Assembly (NCBI RefSeq): GCF_900090275.1
Contig: NZ_LT607755.1
Coordinates: 4,216,001 to 4,280,000 of the forward strand
Reading direction: 5' to 3'
Source: Micromonospora zamorensis
GTDB lineage: Bacteria; Actinomycetota; Actinomycetes; Mycobacteriales; Micromonosporaceae
DNA: 64,000 nucleotides
Shown: positions 9,625 to 17,733 of the stretch, piece after piece
Position numbering within the stretch: the stretch's first letter is position 1
Layout: each line of letters starts with the position of its first letter
The notes under the pieces: generated by a model
What the model was told of the DNA's origin: nothing
What the model saw: the letters and a program-made list of their open reading frames with translations, nothing else
Database searches by the model: none
Translations under genes and position numbers: made by a program

Positions 9625-11238
9625 TCACTCAAGCGATGCAGTCCAGCGGCTTGCTGGCATATGGGCGGAACCGTTCACCCGTACCGCAGCCGCCGCCCGG
9701 GCAGCCACCACCGCCGCTCGTACGATCAGTACCGGATGGTAGAGGTCCTTGTCATGCCACAGTGGACTCTCAATGGCCTCGTCTTGCATTGTGGACAGAC
9801 GGTGAGCAGCGGCGACCGTTGCGTCACGAGTCGTGGATGACGGCGGCACTGCCAGCAACACCAGCAGGCCGTAGGCGGTCTCCTCCGCCGTGCCCTGCCA
9901 TCGTCCCCACGAACCGTCGGCCCGCTGATTCTCGAGCACCCACGAGACGGCCCGCCGCAGCGTCGCGTCGGCCGACGGACCGCCGTACTCCCGCAGTGCG
10001 AGCACCACGCAGTAGGTGGCGTAGTAGGGCGAGGCGTGCCAACGGTCCGTCCATCGACCGTCGGCGTGTTGGTGGTCGATCAGCCAGCCGGTGAGCCGGC
10101 GCAGCACCGGTGCCGCGGCCGGGTCGTCGCCGCCGAGGCATCGCCCGAACGCCTCCAACACGTGCGCGTTCGTGGTCACCGACGCGCCGTCCTCGCCCTG
10201 CCAGGTGCCGAAGTGCTCCCCGGTGTCGAACCGCCGCAGGCACGTCGGATCGGTCGGGTGACCCAGGAGGGCCAGCGTGTAGAGCGTCACCGCCGTCGTG
10301 TCGGCGTCGGTGGGCAGCCCCGGCCCGGTGGCCGCGCCGTCCGGCCCAAGGGCGTCGCGCAGCCCGGTAACCAGTTGCGCCGGCGCGGTCGGGAGCACAC
10401 CCGCCCGCGCCAGGGTGCTCAGCACCCACGACCGTTCGAACACGGTGATCGGTGTGGCACACGGAACCGCTCCGCCGTGCTCGCCGAGCGCCCGGGTCAG
10501 GTAGTCCAGCGCGGCGGATTGAGTACCGTCGGGGTCACCGAGCCACGCGGCGGTGGCGGCCGGAGAGGCTCCGACCGGGCCGGCGGCGGTGGCGGTGACA
10601 CCTGCCGCTTGCCGGGCGGCCGGCCCGAGGATCTCCAGCGCGTGCAGCAGCTTCGGCGGAATCGGCCGACCGGATCCGACCAGCAGGCGTACCCGGTCGA
10701 GTCGCTGCCGATCCATGCCCGCGGGCATCGGCGGCGGGCCGACGCCTCGCCAGTGGGCCAACCACGTCGGCGGATCGGCGAGGTGGTCGGCGATCCGGTC
10801 GACCATTGCCGGGACGATCAGGTCGGCGGCCGGCAGGTCCGGCACGGGACAGGTCGAGGGGCCGGCCAGCCGGTCGAACAGCAGGCGTAGCGCCCTGTCG
10901 ATCGCGTCGTGCACCGCCGCCGGGGACCAGCCCACCGGCTCGTCGTTCAGCGAGGCCGCGAGCAGCCCCTCCACGGCGCTCAGGGTGGGTACCAGGGCGT
11001 ACCCTTCCGGCCCGCCCCAACCTCCGTCCGGGCGCTGCCCGGCGAGCAGGTACTGGATCCGGTCGGCGTGTCGGGGCAGCCAGGGTGCCAGGGAGACCAG
11101 ACGGGCGGTCTCGTACGGCGACGCGGATGTGCGACCGGACGGGTGCCGGCTCAGCTCGGCCATCAGCTCGTCGACGGCGCGCGTCGACCCGGAATCCTTC
11201 GCCCCGCCGGGGTCCCGGGTCAGTGCCTCGGTGCTCAC
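9625..11238 (-). CDS. class II diterpene cyclase-like protein (prenyl-diphosphate cyclase)
   Basis: A 537-residue (alpha/alpha)6-barrel protein of the squalene-hopene/class II diterpene cyclase superfamily. QW-type repeats are visible (QRPDGGWG at 68, HQHADGRW at 389, NQRADGSWGRW at 437). The general-acid motif is DADTT at 311-315 instead of the common DxDD. From memory, DxDTT is the form found in the M. tuberculosis halimadienyl-diphosphate synthase Rv3377c, so a labdane/halimane-type cyclisation of GGPP is the best guess. Length fits bacterial enzymes (about 500-540 residues). Its ATG overlaps the stop of the class I synthase by 4 bases. No prenyl-diphosphate synthase is nearby. Confidence 0.8.
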   Translation of the reverse strand: MSTEALTRDPGGAKDSGSTRAVDELMAELSRHPSGRTSASPYETARLVSLAPWLPRHADRIQYLLAGQRPDGGWGGPEGYALVPTLSAVEGLLAASLNDEPVGWSPAAVHDAIDRALRLLFDRLAGPSTCPVPDLPAADLIVPAMVDRIADHLADPPTWLAHWRGVGPPPMPAGMDRQRLDRVRLLVGSGRPIPPKLLHALEILGPAARQAAGVTATAAGPVGASPAATAAWLGDPDGTQSAALDYLTRALGEHGGAVPCATPITVFERSWVLSTLARAGVLPTAPAQLVTGLRDALGPDGAATGPGLPTDADTTAVTLYTLALLGHPTDPTCLRRFDTGEHFGTWQGEDGASVTTNAHVLEAFGRCLGGDDPAAAPVLRRLTGWLIDHQHADGRWTDRWHASPYYATYCVVLALREYGGPSADATLRRAVSWVLENQRADGSWGRWQGTAEETAYGLLVLLAVPPSSTTRDATVAAAHRLSTMQDEAIESPLWHDKDLYHPVLIVRAAVVAARAAAAVRVNGSAHMPASRWTASLE

Positions 11239-12137
11239 GACACACCCCAGAAGTCGGTGCTCCGGTAGAAGCCTGTGGTGTAGCCGAGCTGTCGGGTCAG
11301 GTATGCCGCCTCCCTCGGGGAGTCGGCCCGCAACTCGCCGAGCAGGTCGGTCGCCTCCGTGACCAGGCGCGCCAACTCCTGCTCCACCACTGCCCGGTCC
11401 TCCACCAGCATGATCGCGTTCAGGTCGTCCCAGCGGAGGTCCCGCTCGTAGGTGCTCAGGTCGTTGACCAGTCGAAGAGCGCGTTGCACCGCGTCACTGG
11501 CGAGGACCAGCCGGTCGAGCCCCGCCTCCGTGTCGGCCCCGCCGGTGCGAATCCAGTGCACGACGTTCACGACGGTGCAGGCCAGGTTGTCCGCGTTGTT
11601 CAGGTACTCGGTGAGGGTGGGCCGCGCCTGGAGGTTGTCCCGCATCGCCGTCTTCCACTGCCACTCCTGCCGCATCGCGTGCAGGGTCCGCCGGGCCGCC
11701 GCCCGCCACACGCCGCCCAGTTCGGCGAAGGCCGGCTCGGCGGCCAGGTCGGCGAGAAGATCGGCGAGGAGGCGACCCAGGGGGTCGTCCGTCGTCGCAG
11801 CCGCGCCGTCCGCGACGAGAAGCTGCTGGCGAACCAGTCGGTCAAGCGCGACGGCAGAGGTGGCCAGCCGGTCCACCTGCCAGTCCAGCGCGAACCCCCA
11901 GAGCACCGCCCGGTTGGTCAGACGCAGCTCGGCTGCCTCGCACCAGGGCGCGCTGAACGCGATGGCCAACGCGATGCTGCTGGTCAGCGCGCCATCGAAG
12001 GGCCCCTCGGCGAAGAGGTCCGGATGGGCGGCCAGGCACCGTTGCAGGTCACGTTGGCCCTGAGCGGCCAGGGCACAGACGCGCCCGTGCTCGGCGGCCT
12101 GCTGCAGTGCGTCCTCGACCACTTGTCGTTGTGCCAC
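11235..12137 (-). CDS. class I terpene synthase-like protein
   Basis: A 300-residue all-helical protein with both metal-binding signatures of class I terpene synthases. The Asp-rich motif is DWQVD at residues 85-89, and the NSE-type triad is NDLSTYERD at 225-233 (N225, T229, D233). It would ionise a prenyl diphosphate, most likely the bicyclic product of the neighbouring class II cyclase. The gene sits between the P450 (3-base gap) and the class II enzyme (4-base overlap), an order expected for a labdane-related diterpene pathway. It is somewhat shorter than typical sesquiterpene synthases but within the range of bacterial diterpene enzymes. The product cannot be predicted. Confidence 0.8.
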   Translation of the reverse strand: MAQRQVVEDALQQAAEHGRVCALAAQGQRDLQRCLAAHPDLFAEGPFDGALTSSIALAIAFSAPWCEAAELRLTNRAVLWGFALDWQVDRLATSAVALDRLVRQQLLVADGAAATTDDPLGRLLADLLADLAAEPAFAELGGVWRAAARRTLHAMRQEWQWKTAMRDNLQARPTLTEYLNNADNLACTVVNVVHWIRTGGADTEAGLDRLVLASDAVQRALRLVNDLSTYERDLRWDDLNAIMLVEDRAVVEQELARLVTEATDLLGELRADSPREAAYLTRQLGYTTGFYRSTDFWGVS

Positions 12138-12140
12138 CCG

Positions 12141-13523
12141 CTAGGCCAGGGCCGGTTGCCGATGGGGGGTGAGCAGCAGCGGCACCCGTTCCCCTGGTCG
12201 GAGCGTCGCGGCGAGCCGCGGCGATGGCAGTCCGGGCGTGCAGAGCCGGAACCGGAAGCGGCTGAGCAGCGTCGCCATGATCAGTGGCGCCTCGACCTGG
12301 AAGAAGTACTGGCCGATGCACTGGTGGGCGCCGCCCCCGAACGGATAGTAGGCGTACCGGTGGGCGCGCCGGGGGGCGTCGGGGGCGAAGCGCTCCGGGT
12401 CGAAGACCGTCGGCCGATCCCAGAAGCGTGCCAGCCGATGGGTCACGTACGGACTCAGGATGATCGTGTCACCGGCCCTGACCCGGGTGCCGCCGATGAG
12501 GTCGTCGGCGATCGCGGTCCGCGGCACCAGCCAGCCGGATGGGTAGGCGCGGACGAGTTCGTCCAGCACCATCCGGGTGTAGCGCAGCTCGCCAAGCTGT
12601 TCGCGGCTGATCACGTCCCCGGGGCCGACCACACGATCAATCTCCGCGTAGAGCCGCGCGGCGACGTCGGGCAGTTGCTCCAGCAGCGGGAAGATCCAGG
12701 TGAGCGCCGTGTAGGTGGTCTCGGTGGCGGTCACGAAGATCGACACCAGGTCGTCGCGTACCCGCTGGTCGTCGACCTTGTGGCCGTGCGCGTCACGGCC
12801 CCGGGCCAGCGACGCGACGAAGTCGTCGCCTCCGTCGTCGCGGGATCGCTCGGCACGGACCAACGGCAGGATAATGCTGTCGATGTTCCGGACCGCCCGA
12901 CGCAGTGCGCGGTCGCCGGGCATCGGCACGGCGTCCGGCAGGAACGGGATGAGCAGCCGGAAGCGCAGTGCGGTCGCCACGGTGTTCTGTTCCGCGACGA
13001 TCCGCACACCGTCGGCGACGGGGATCTTGTCGCCGAAGAAGACCCGGATGACGGCCTGGCAGATGATCCTCGAGATCTCGCTGGCCGCGTCGACCGGTTC
13101 GCCGTTTCGCGCCGGGACGTTCAACTCGTCGACCGCATCGCTGATCGCCCGGCTCAGACCGTCCACCACCGAGTCGATCCGCTTCGCGGTGAAGTGCGGC
13201 TGGAGCCGTCGGCGACTCGCCTCCCAGTCCGGGCCTTCGGCGAGGATGCCGTCACCGGCGATCTTCTTGACCGACTTCCACAACATGCCGTCGCCGGCCC
13301 GCGTGTAGTTGGCGGCGTTGTCGCGCAGCACGTGCTGGACGTGTGCGGGCTCGACGACCAGGTACGGCCGGATAGTGCCCAGGTTGAGTTTGACGACCTG
13401 CCCGGGCGACGCGTCGGCAAGCCCGACCAACGTGCCCAGTGGGTCCCGGAGCAGCTTGGGAAAGGTGCGTCGCAGGGTGGCGACGTGCGGCTGGCGGTAC
13501 GCGGGGGCGGTCGACTCAGCCAT
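12141..13523 (-). CDS. cytochrome P450
   Basis: P450 monooxygenase of 460 residues, first gene of the terpene operon and probably the tailoring oxidase. The heme-binding loop FGGGAHQCIG places the axial Cys at about residue 402. ExxR is ELVR at 322-325, and PERF at 376-379 matches the meander region. The I-helix reads TATETTY, with Glu-Thr at the usual acid/alcohol position but Ala-Thr where a Gly is more common. No membrane anchor is present, so it is a soluble bacterial P450 needing a ferredoxin and reductase from elsewhere. AGGTGA lies just before the ATG. Confidence 0.92.
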   Translation of the reverse strand: MAESTAPAYRQPHVATLRRTFPKLLRDPLGTLVGLADASPGQVVKLNLGTIRPYLVVEPAHVQHVLRDNAANYTRAGDGMLWKSVKKIAGDGILAEGPDWEASRRRLQPHFTAKRIDSVVDGLSRAISDAVDELNVPARNGEPVDAASEISRIICQAVIRVFFGDKIPVADGVRIVAEQNTVATALRFRLLIPFLPDAVPMPGDRALRRAVRNIDSIILPLVRAERSRDDGGDDFVASLARGRDAHGHKVDDQRVRDDLVSIFVTATETTYTALTWIFPLLEQLPDVAARLYAEIDRVVGPGDVISREQLGELRYTRMVLDELVRAYPSGWLVPRTAIADDLIGGTRVRAGDTIILSPYVTHRLARFWDRPTVFDPERFAPDAPRRAHRYAYYPFGGGAHQCIGQYFFQVEAPLIMATLLSRFRFRLCTPGLPSPRLAATLRPGERVPLLLTPHRQPALA

Positions 13524-13893
13524 CTTTCACCTGCACGGATCCGTCCTTTCCGGCGACACAGCGGGTTGCGCTCCGTGCTGCCTTGTTGATGGCGCGTGAC
13601 CATCCGGGCGAGCATCCCATTCATGAAACTGCTTTGCCATGGGACAGATCTGGAGTATTTCTCGCGTTGAGGGGACGACGGCCGTGCCGGATCCGGGCCG
13701 CGTGGCCGACTCAAAAGATTGCGCAGGTGAAGCCCCACGTCGGGCGGCATGGGGGCCGACCTGGGGATGGGCGTGAAAAAGGCCACATTGACATGTTGCT
13801 GCCAGTATGGGCGGACTCACCGATCGTGGTCTGACCCCACTATCGGCACACGAAGCCAGGCGCGTCGTGGGGCGCTGTGCCAGGCTCAGGAGC
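13524..13893. other. intergenic region between the divergent P450 and DUF2630 genes
   Basis: A 370-base gap that must contain the promoter of the P450-terpene operon on the minus strand and that of the DUF2630 gene on the plus strand. The P450 side has a Shine-Dalgarno AGGTGA. I see no clear -35/-10 pair, no strong palindrome and no tRNA. Confidence 0.6.
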
Positions 13894-14142
13894 ATGGACG
13901 ACAAGACCATCCTGAACCGGATCTCCGAACTGGTCGACGAGGAACACAAGCTGCGCGCGGACGCCCAGGCCCACGAGGCGGGCACCGAGGGCGAGGCCAG
14001 CGAGCGACTGCGCGCCCTAGAGGAATCCCTCGACCAGTGCTGGGACCTGCTGCGCCGTCGGCGGGCCGCCCGGGAGACCCACGGCGACCCGGACGCACAG
14101 GGCGAACGCCCCAAGCCCGAGGTGGAGCGCTACCTGCAATGA
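13894..14142 (+). CDS. DUF2630 family protein
   Basis: An 82-residue, highly charged helical protein matching DUF2630: MDDKTILNRISELVDEEHKL near the N-terminus and LRALEESLDQCWDLLRRRRA in the middle, with a C-terminal KPEVERYLQ. The family is small, soluble and actinobacterial, with no known function. The ATG at 13894 gives the family length; the frame is open earlier only in non-conserved sequence. It is a single-gene unit ending in a strong terminator shared with the convergent RIO kinase gene. Confidence 0.8.
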   Translation: MDDKTILNRISELVDEEHKLRADAQAHEAGTEGEASERLRALEESLDQCWDLLRRRRAARETHGDPDAQGERPKPEVERYLQ

Positions 14143-14150
14143 CCGACGCG

Positions 14151-14181
14151 GCGGGTCGGGCGGGCCGACCGCCCGACCCGC
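14151..14181. terminator. bidirectional terminator hairpin
   Basis: Perfect 13-bp inverted repeat (GCGGGTCGGGCGG / CCGCCCGACCCGC) with a 5-base loop, between the convergent DUF2630 gene and the RIO kinase gene. It is suited to end transcription from both sides. Confidence 0.75.
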
Positions 14182-14186
14182 TCTGA

Positions 14187-15119
14187 TCAGCGGATGCCCG
14201 CCTCACGCAGCAACTCCCCGGTCAACGTGCCCGGGTCGACCTGCTCGGCGGGCAGACCCCGGGCCGCGAACCAGGTGCCGACCACCCGCACATCGCGGGC
14301 CAGGAACTCCGGCCCCTGCGGGTTCGCCACCACGTCGACCACCTGCGGCAGGTCGATAACGACCAGCCGCCCCTGGTGCACGAGCAGGTTGTACGGCGAC
14401 AGGTCGCCGTGCGCGTAACCGGCCCGGGCCAGCACCCGCAGCGCCTCCACCATCTGGGCCCACAGGTCGCGCAGCTCGGTCGGGCCGGGTCGCAGCTGGG
14501 CCAGCCGGGGCGCCGCCTCCCCCGACTCGGCGTCGCCGACGAACTCCAACATCAGCTCGGTGCCCCGCAGCTGCACCGGGTACGGCACGGCGATCCGGTC
14601 GTGCCCGGCACCGATCTCCCAGAGCCGGGCCAGGGCGTCGAACTCGGCCGCGGCCCACTGCCCGGCGATCATCTGTCGGCCGAACGCCGTCCGGCCGGCC
14701 ATCGCCCGGTTCTCCCGGGACCGGCGCACACGACGGCCCTCCAGATAGCCGGCGTCCCGGTGGAACAGCCGGTGCTCGGGGTCGCGGTAGCGTTTGACCG
14801 CCAGCAGGCAGGACCGGTCGGTGTCGGGCACCGCGCGGCGCACCAGGTGGACGTCCGCCTCCTTGCCGGTCTTGAGCACGCCCAGCTCGGTGTCCCGGGC
14901 GGCCAGCTCGGTGACCAGCCATTCCGGGTGCGGCTCGGGCCCGTGCACGGCGTCGTCCCAGGACGACCAGCGCTCGCCGGTGTCCGGGTCAGGCTCGGTG
15001 TCGGGGTCCGCGGGCGGCTCGGTGGGCCGCCCGCGCTTCAGAAACTGTGATTCGTCGTCGTCAAAGCGGCTCTTGCCGCGGCTCCGGCGCTCAAGCGCCG
15101 GAAGGTCGTAATCGCGCAC
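14187..15119 (-). CDS. RIO1-family serine protein kinase/ATPase
   Basis: RIO-type atypical kinase of about 310 residues. Motifs are the flexible ATP loop GVLKTGKEADVHLV, the invariant Lys in LAVKRYR, the catalytic loop YAHGDLSPYNLLV (Asp and Asn present) and the metal-binding loop VIDLPQVVD. An acidic, disordered N-terminal ~80 residues precede the domain. I chose the GTG at 15119 (VRDYDLPALERR); the frame stays open to 15227, so a longer form is possible. RIO proteins function in ribosome maturation in archaea and eukaryotes. The role of the actinobacterial group is not established. Confidence 0.85.
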   Translation of the reverse strand: MRDYDLPALERRSRGKSRFDDDESQFLKRGRPTEPPADPDTEPDPDTGERWSSWDDAVHGPEPHPEWLVTELAARDTELGVLKTGKEADVHLVRRAVPDTDRSCLLAVKRYRDPEHRLFHRDAGYLEGRRVRRSRENRAMAGRTAFGRQMIAGQWAAAEFDALARLWEIGAGHDRIAVPYPVQLRGTELMLEFVGDAESGEAAPRLAQLRPGPTELRDLWAQMVEALRVLARAGYAHGDLSPYNLLVHQGRLVVIDLPQVVDVVANPQGPEFLARDVRVVGTWFAARGLPAEQVDPGTLTGELLREAGIR

Positions 15120-15431
15120 TGTGGTGAGGTTCCCTTGGTCGAGGCTGAGATAGGCAGCTGGAAGCGACCTGCGAAGACGGCCATGACCGACCTCCTCTCC
15201 ACGACCGGGCCCACGCCCGGGATGCACGATGCGCTGACAATGCTCGCGGCCCCACGGCAGCCGGTCAACCGAATTACCGAGCCGCTGTCACGCGGTCGGA
15301 TCAAGATCCACGCAACATCCCTGATGGTGCTGCCTTGTGGCGCGCGGAGGCAGCACCATCAGGGAAACTGTGCGGATCTTGGCGCGACGCAAGGCGGCGC
15401 AGACGGCGTGACGCGGCGCGCGGCGCGGGCG
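15120..15431. other. intergenic region containing hairpin repeat A1
   Basis: A 312-base gap between the HAD gene (upstream on the minus strand) and the RIO kinase gene. It contains one long hairpin repeat at 15302-15381, described separately. Nothing else gene-like is seen. Confidence 0.6.
15302..15381. repeat. family A hairpin repeat, copy 1
   Basis: Inverted repeat with two 34-base arms and a 12-base loop. Both arms start CAAGATCC from the outside, and the inner parts CCCTGATGGTGCTGCCT match perfectly. The same outer motif and inner GCTGCCT/AGGCAGC occur in three other gaps of this window. Confidence 0.85.
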
Positions 15432-16076
15432 TCAGCGGGCCAGGACTGTGGCGACCGCGGCGATCAACCCGTCCACCGTGTGGCTCGGCGCGAACCGGCC
15501 GTCGGTCCAGGTGCGCCCCCGGTGCAGCCAGACGCTGGGCAGCCCGACGGCGGCGGCACCGCCGATGTCCGCCTCCGGGCTGTCGCCGACCACCCAGGCG
15601 CCCCGCAGCGGCATCCGGACCCGCTGGGCGGCGAGCGCGAAGATCCGCGGGTTGGGCTTGCTGACGCCGGCTTCCTCGGAGATCACCCAGTCCGCGACGT
15701 ACTGGTCCAGGCCGGTCCGGCGAATCTTGGCGTCCTCGACGCGTACCGTGCCGTTGCAGACCACCACCGGCACCCAACCGGCGTCGTCGGCGATCCGCAG
15801 CGCGCAGGCGGTCAGCGGGTCGAGCCGGGTCTGCGCCACCACCCCGTCGTGCAGCTCCTCCACCAGGTCGATCGAGGGGATGCGCAGCTCGTAGCGGTCC
15901 CGGATGGCGTCGGCGAGATCCCAGCGGTCGGTCAGACCGTCGGCGTCGATCGAGAGCAGCCAGTCGATGTCGGTGTGGGGCGCGCCGATGCCGTCCAGGA
16001 AGCGCTCACCCCAGCGGCGGAACGGCCCGGCCCGATCCAGCAGGGTGTTGTCCAGGTCCAGCAGGAGCAGTGGCAC
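15432..16076 (-). CDS. HAD-family hydrolase
   Basis: Haloacid dehalogenase-like phosphatase of 214 residues. Motif I is LLLDLDNTLLD at residues 4-14, giving the nucleophile Asp and the +2 Asp. Motif II is near VVCNGTV, motif III supplies the Lys around EAGVSKPNPRIF, and motif IV is WVVGDSPEADIGGA. The short helical cap lies between motif I and II. The substrate is probably a small phosphorylated metabolite and cannot be named. It ends 65 bases after the nitrilase-family gene stop on the same strand and may be cotranscribed with it. Confidence 0.88.
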   Translation of the reverse strand: MPLLLLDLDNTLLDRAGPFRRWGERFLDGIGAPHTDIDWLLSIDADGLTDRWDLADAIRDRYELRIPSIDLVEELHDGVVAQTRLDPLTACALRIADDAGWVPVVVCNGTVRVEDAKIRRTGLDQYVADWVISEEAGVSKPNPRIFALAAQRVRMPLRGAWVVGDSPEADIGGAAAVGLPSVWLHRGRTWTDGRFAPSHTVDGLIAAVATVLAR

Positions 16077-16141
16077 TCGGGCACCCTACGGGACCGACGT
16101 GTTCGCCAACAGGTCCGGCGGGTATCCACCTGACGACGGGT

Positions 16142-17002
16142 TCAGCCGGACATCGACACCCGGGTGCCGCCCTGGTTCGGCAGGCGATCGGCGAGCATCG
16201 AATGGGCCGCCCGAGTGGCCGCGAGCACGGCGGGATCCAGGGTCGCCACCAGCACCTCCGTGCCGTCGTCGGCGCCCCGGGCCAGCACCCGGCCCTGCGG
16301 GTCGTAGATCGCCGCGCCGCCGTTGAACCGCCACGGGTCGACGCCGCCGACCGCGTTGGCGAAGACCACGAACATCGTGTTGTCCAGGGCTCGGGCGGCG
16401 TAGTAGAGGTCCCGGCGGTGCTCGGAGCCGGCCAGGTATCCGCTGGGGCACAGGTAGCCGTGCGCGCCGTCGAGGGCGGCGGCCCGGCCGTGTTCCGGGA
16501 AACAGCCGTCGTAGCAGATGCCCAGCCCGAGCCGCCAGTCGTCGACGAGCAGCGTGGCACCCCGGTCGCCCGCGCTGAACAGCTCGCGTTCGTCGCCCCA
16601 GAGCTGCTGCTTGTCGTACCCGACCCGCACCGCGCCGGCCCGGTCGATGACCAGCGCGGCAATGGTCCGCCGGCCGTCCGGGTGTCGGGCGGCGGCGCCG
16701 ACCAGCGCGGTGACGCCGGCCTCGCGCGCCGCGGCGCGCAGCGGGTCGAGCCGGGGATCCGCGACCGCACCGGCCGGGTCGGCCGCGACGTCCGTGCCGA
16801 CCGGATCGGCGGCAAGGCTCGGCGGGTGGTACGCGCAGAGGAACAGCTCCGGCAGGACGGCCACCCGGGCGCCCTGGTCACCGGCTCGGCGGACCAGGTC
16901 GGCGGCGGTGACCGCGTTGCCGGCGACGTCACCCGGCGTCGGGGTGGCCTGAACGGTGGCCACGGTCAGCGGGGCGGTGGGCACGGTGTGCGGCGGGGTC
17001 AC
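16142..17002 (-). CDS. carbon-nitrogen hydrolase (nitrilase superfamily)
   Basis: Amidase of the nitrilase superfamily, about 286 residues from this start. The Glu-Lys-Cys triad is visible: LPELF, GYDKQQLW and GICYDGCFPE. The domain opens with LTVATVQATPTPGD, as expected for the superfamily. Several starts are possible: GTG at 17002 (used here), a slightly later GTG, or ATG at 17050. The 17050 start would place a 20-base palindrome inside the first codons, which makes a later start more attractive. It hydrolyses an unidentified amide or nitrile-like substrate in the cytoplasm and is divergent from acnR. Confidence 0.85.
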   Translation of the reverse strand: MTPPHTVPTAPLTVATVQATPTPGDVAGNAVTAADLVRRAGDQGARVAVLPELFLCAYHPPSLAADPVGTDVAADPAGAVADPRLDPLRAAAREAGVTALVGAAARHPDGRRTIAALVIDRAGAVRVGYDKQQLWGDERELFSAGDRGATLLVDDWRLGLGICYDGCFPEHGRAAALDGAHGYLCPSGYLAGSEHRRDLYYAARALDNTMFVVFANAVGGVDPWRFNGGAAIYDPQGRVLARGADDGTEVLVATLDPAVLAATRAAHSMLADRLPNQGGTRVSMSG

Positions 17003-17027
17003 CAGGCGAGGGTAGTCGGCGATATCC

Positions 17028-17047
17028 CAAGCCGTACGTACGGTTTG
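17028..17047. promoter_or_regulatory. 20-bp palindrome, candidate TetR-type operator
   Basis: CAAgCCGTACGTACGGtTTG: the central 12 bases are perfectly symmetric, and only one outer pair (17031/17044) breaks the symmetry. It lies 32 bases before the proposed acnR GTG and in front of the divergent nitrilase gene. TetR-family repressors usually bind palindromes of this size, often in their own divergent promoter. Which regulator binds here is inference. Confidence 0.5.
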
Positions 17048-17079
17048 CATGCCCTGGGTTGACCTGCGACGATCGACGC

Positions 17080-17652
17080 GTGCCCAGAGTAAGCCAGGAC
17101 CAGCTCGACGCGCGTCGGCGGGAGATCCTCGCCGCTGCCCGGGCGTGTTTCGCCCGGCTCGGCTACGAGGGGGCGACCGTACGCCGCCTCGAGGAGGCCA
17201 CCGGCCTGTCCCGCGGCGCCATCTTCCACCACTTCCGGGACAAGGACTCGCTCTTCCTGGCCGTCGCCGAGGACGACGCCGCGGCGATGGTCGAGACGGT
17301 GGCCCGCAACGGCCTGGTGCAGGTGATGCGCGACCTGCTCGCCCGCGCCGTCTCGCCGGACACCACCGGTTGGCTGGGCAGCCAACTGGAGGTCTCCCGC
17401 CGCCTGCGCACGGACCCGGCGTTCGCCCGTCGATGGGCCGAGCGGTCCGCCGCTATCGCCGAGGCGACCCGGGACCGGCTGGCCCGCCAACGCGACGCCG
17501 GGGTGCTGCGCGAAGACGTCCCCATCGACGTGCTGGCCCAGTTCCTGGAGCTGGCCTACGACGGCCTCGTGCTGCACCTGGCCATGGGCCGACCGGCCGG
17601 TGACCTGGGCCCGGTGCTCGATCTGGTCGAGGAGGCGGTCCGCCGCCACTGA
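17080..17652 (+). CDS. acnR: TetR-family repressor of aconitase, AcnR-like
   Basis: A 190-residue TetR regulator. The HTH region reads LGYEGATVRRLEEATG then SRGAIFHHFRDKDSLFLA, and the C-terminal part has NGLVQVMRDLL, RLRTDPAF and VPIDVLAQFLEL. This matches my recollection of Corynebacterium glutamicum AcnR (188 residues), the repressor of aconitase, closely in both domains. The GTG at 17080 gives the family length; an ATG at 17059 is possible. In relatives acnR is next to acn, whereas here acnA lies about 15 kb away. The TIGR04222/DUF692 genes follow on the same strand after 81 bases. Confidence 0.85.
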   Translation: MPRVSQDQLDARRREILAAARACFARLGYEGATVRRLEEATGLSRGAIFHHFRDKDSLFLAVAEDDAAAMVETVARNGLVQVMRDLLARAVSPDTTGWLGSQLEVSRRLRTDPAFARRWAERSAAIAEATRDRLARQRDAGVLREDVPIDVLAQFLELAYDGLVLHLAMGRPAGDLGPVLDLVEEAVRRH

Positions 17653-17733
17653 CCGCCCGTACACCCGACTGCCGACCGTGGCGAGGCTGCTCCACAATGG
17701 GGCCGCGCATCCCTCCGGTGACAGGAGCAGTCG

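Noticed and set aside
10806..13589. Long plus-strand open frame of 927 codons across the terpene genes
   Set aside because: It spans three recognised minus-strand genes and has a low-complexity product, so it is a composition artefact.
15302..15381. Family A hairpin as an ordinary terminator
   Set aside because: The arms are about twice as long as a terminator stem, there is no T-run, and the same motif recurs in four gaps of different orientation; treated as a repeat family instead.
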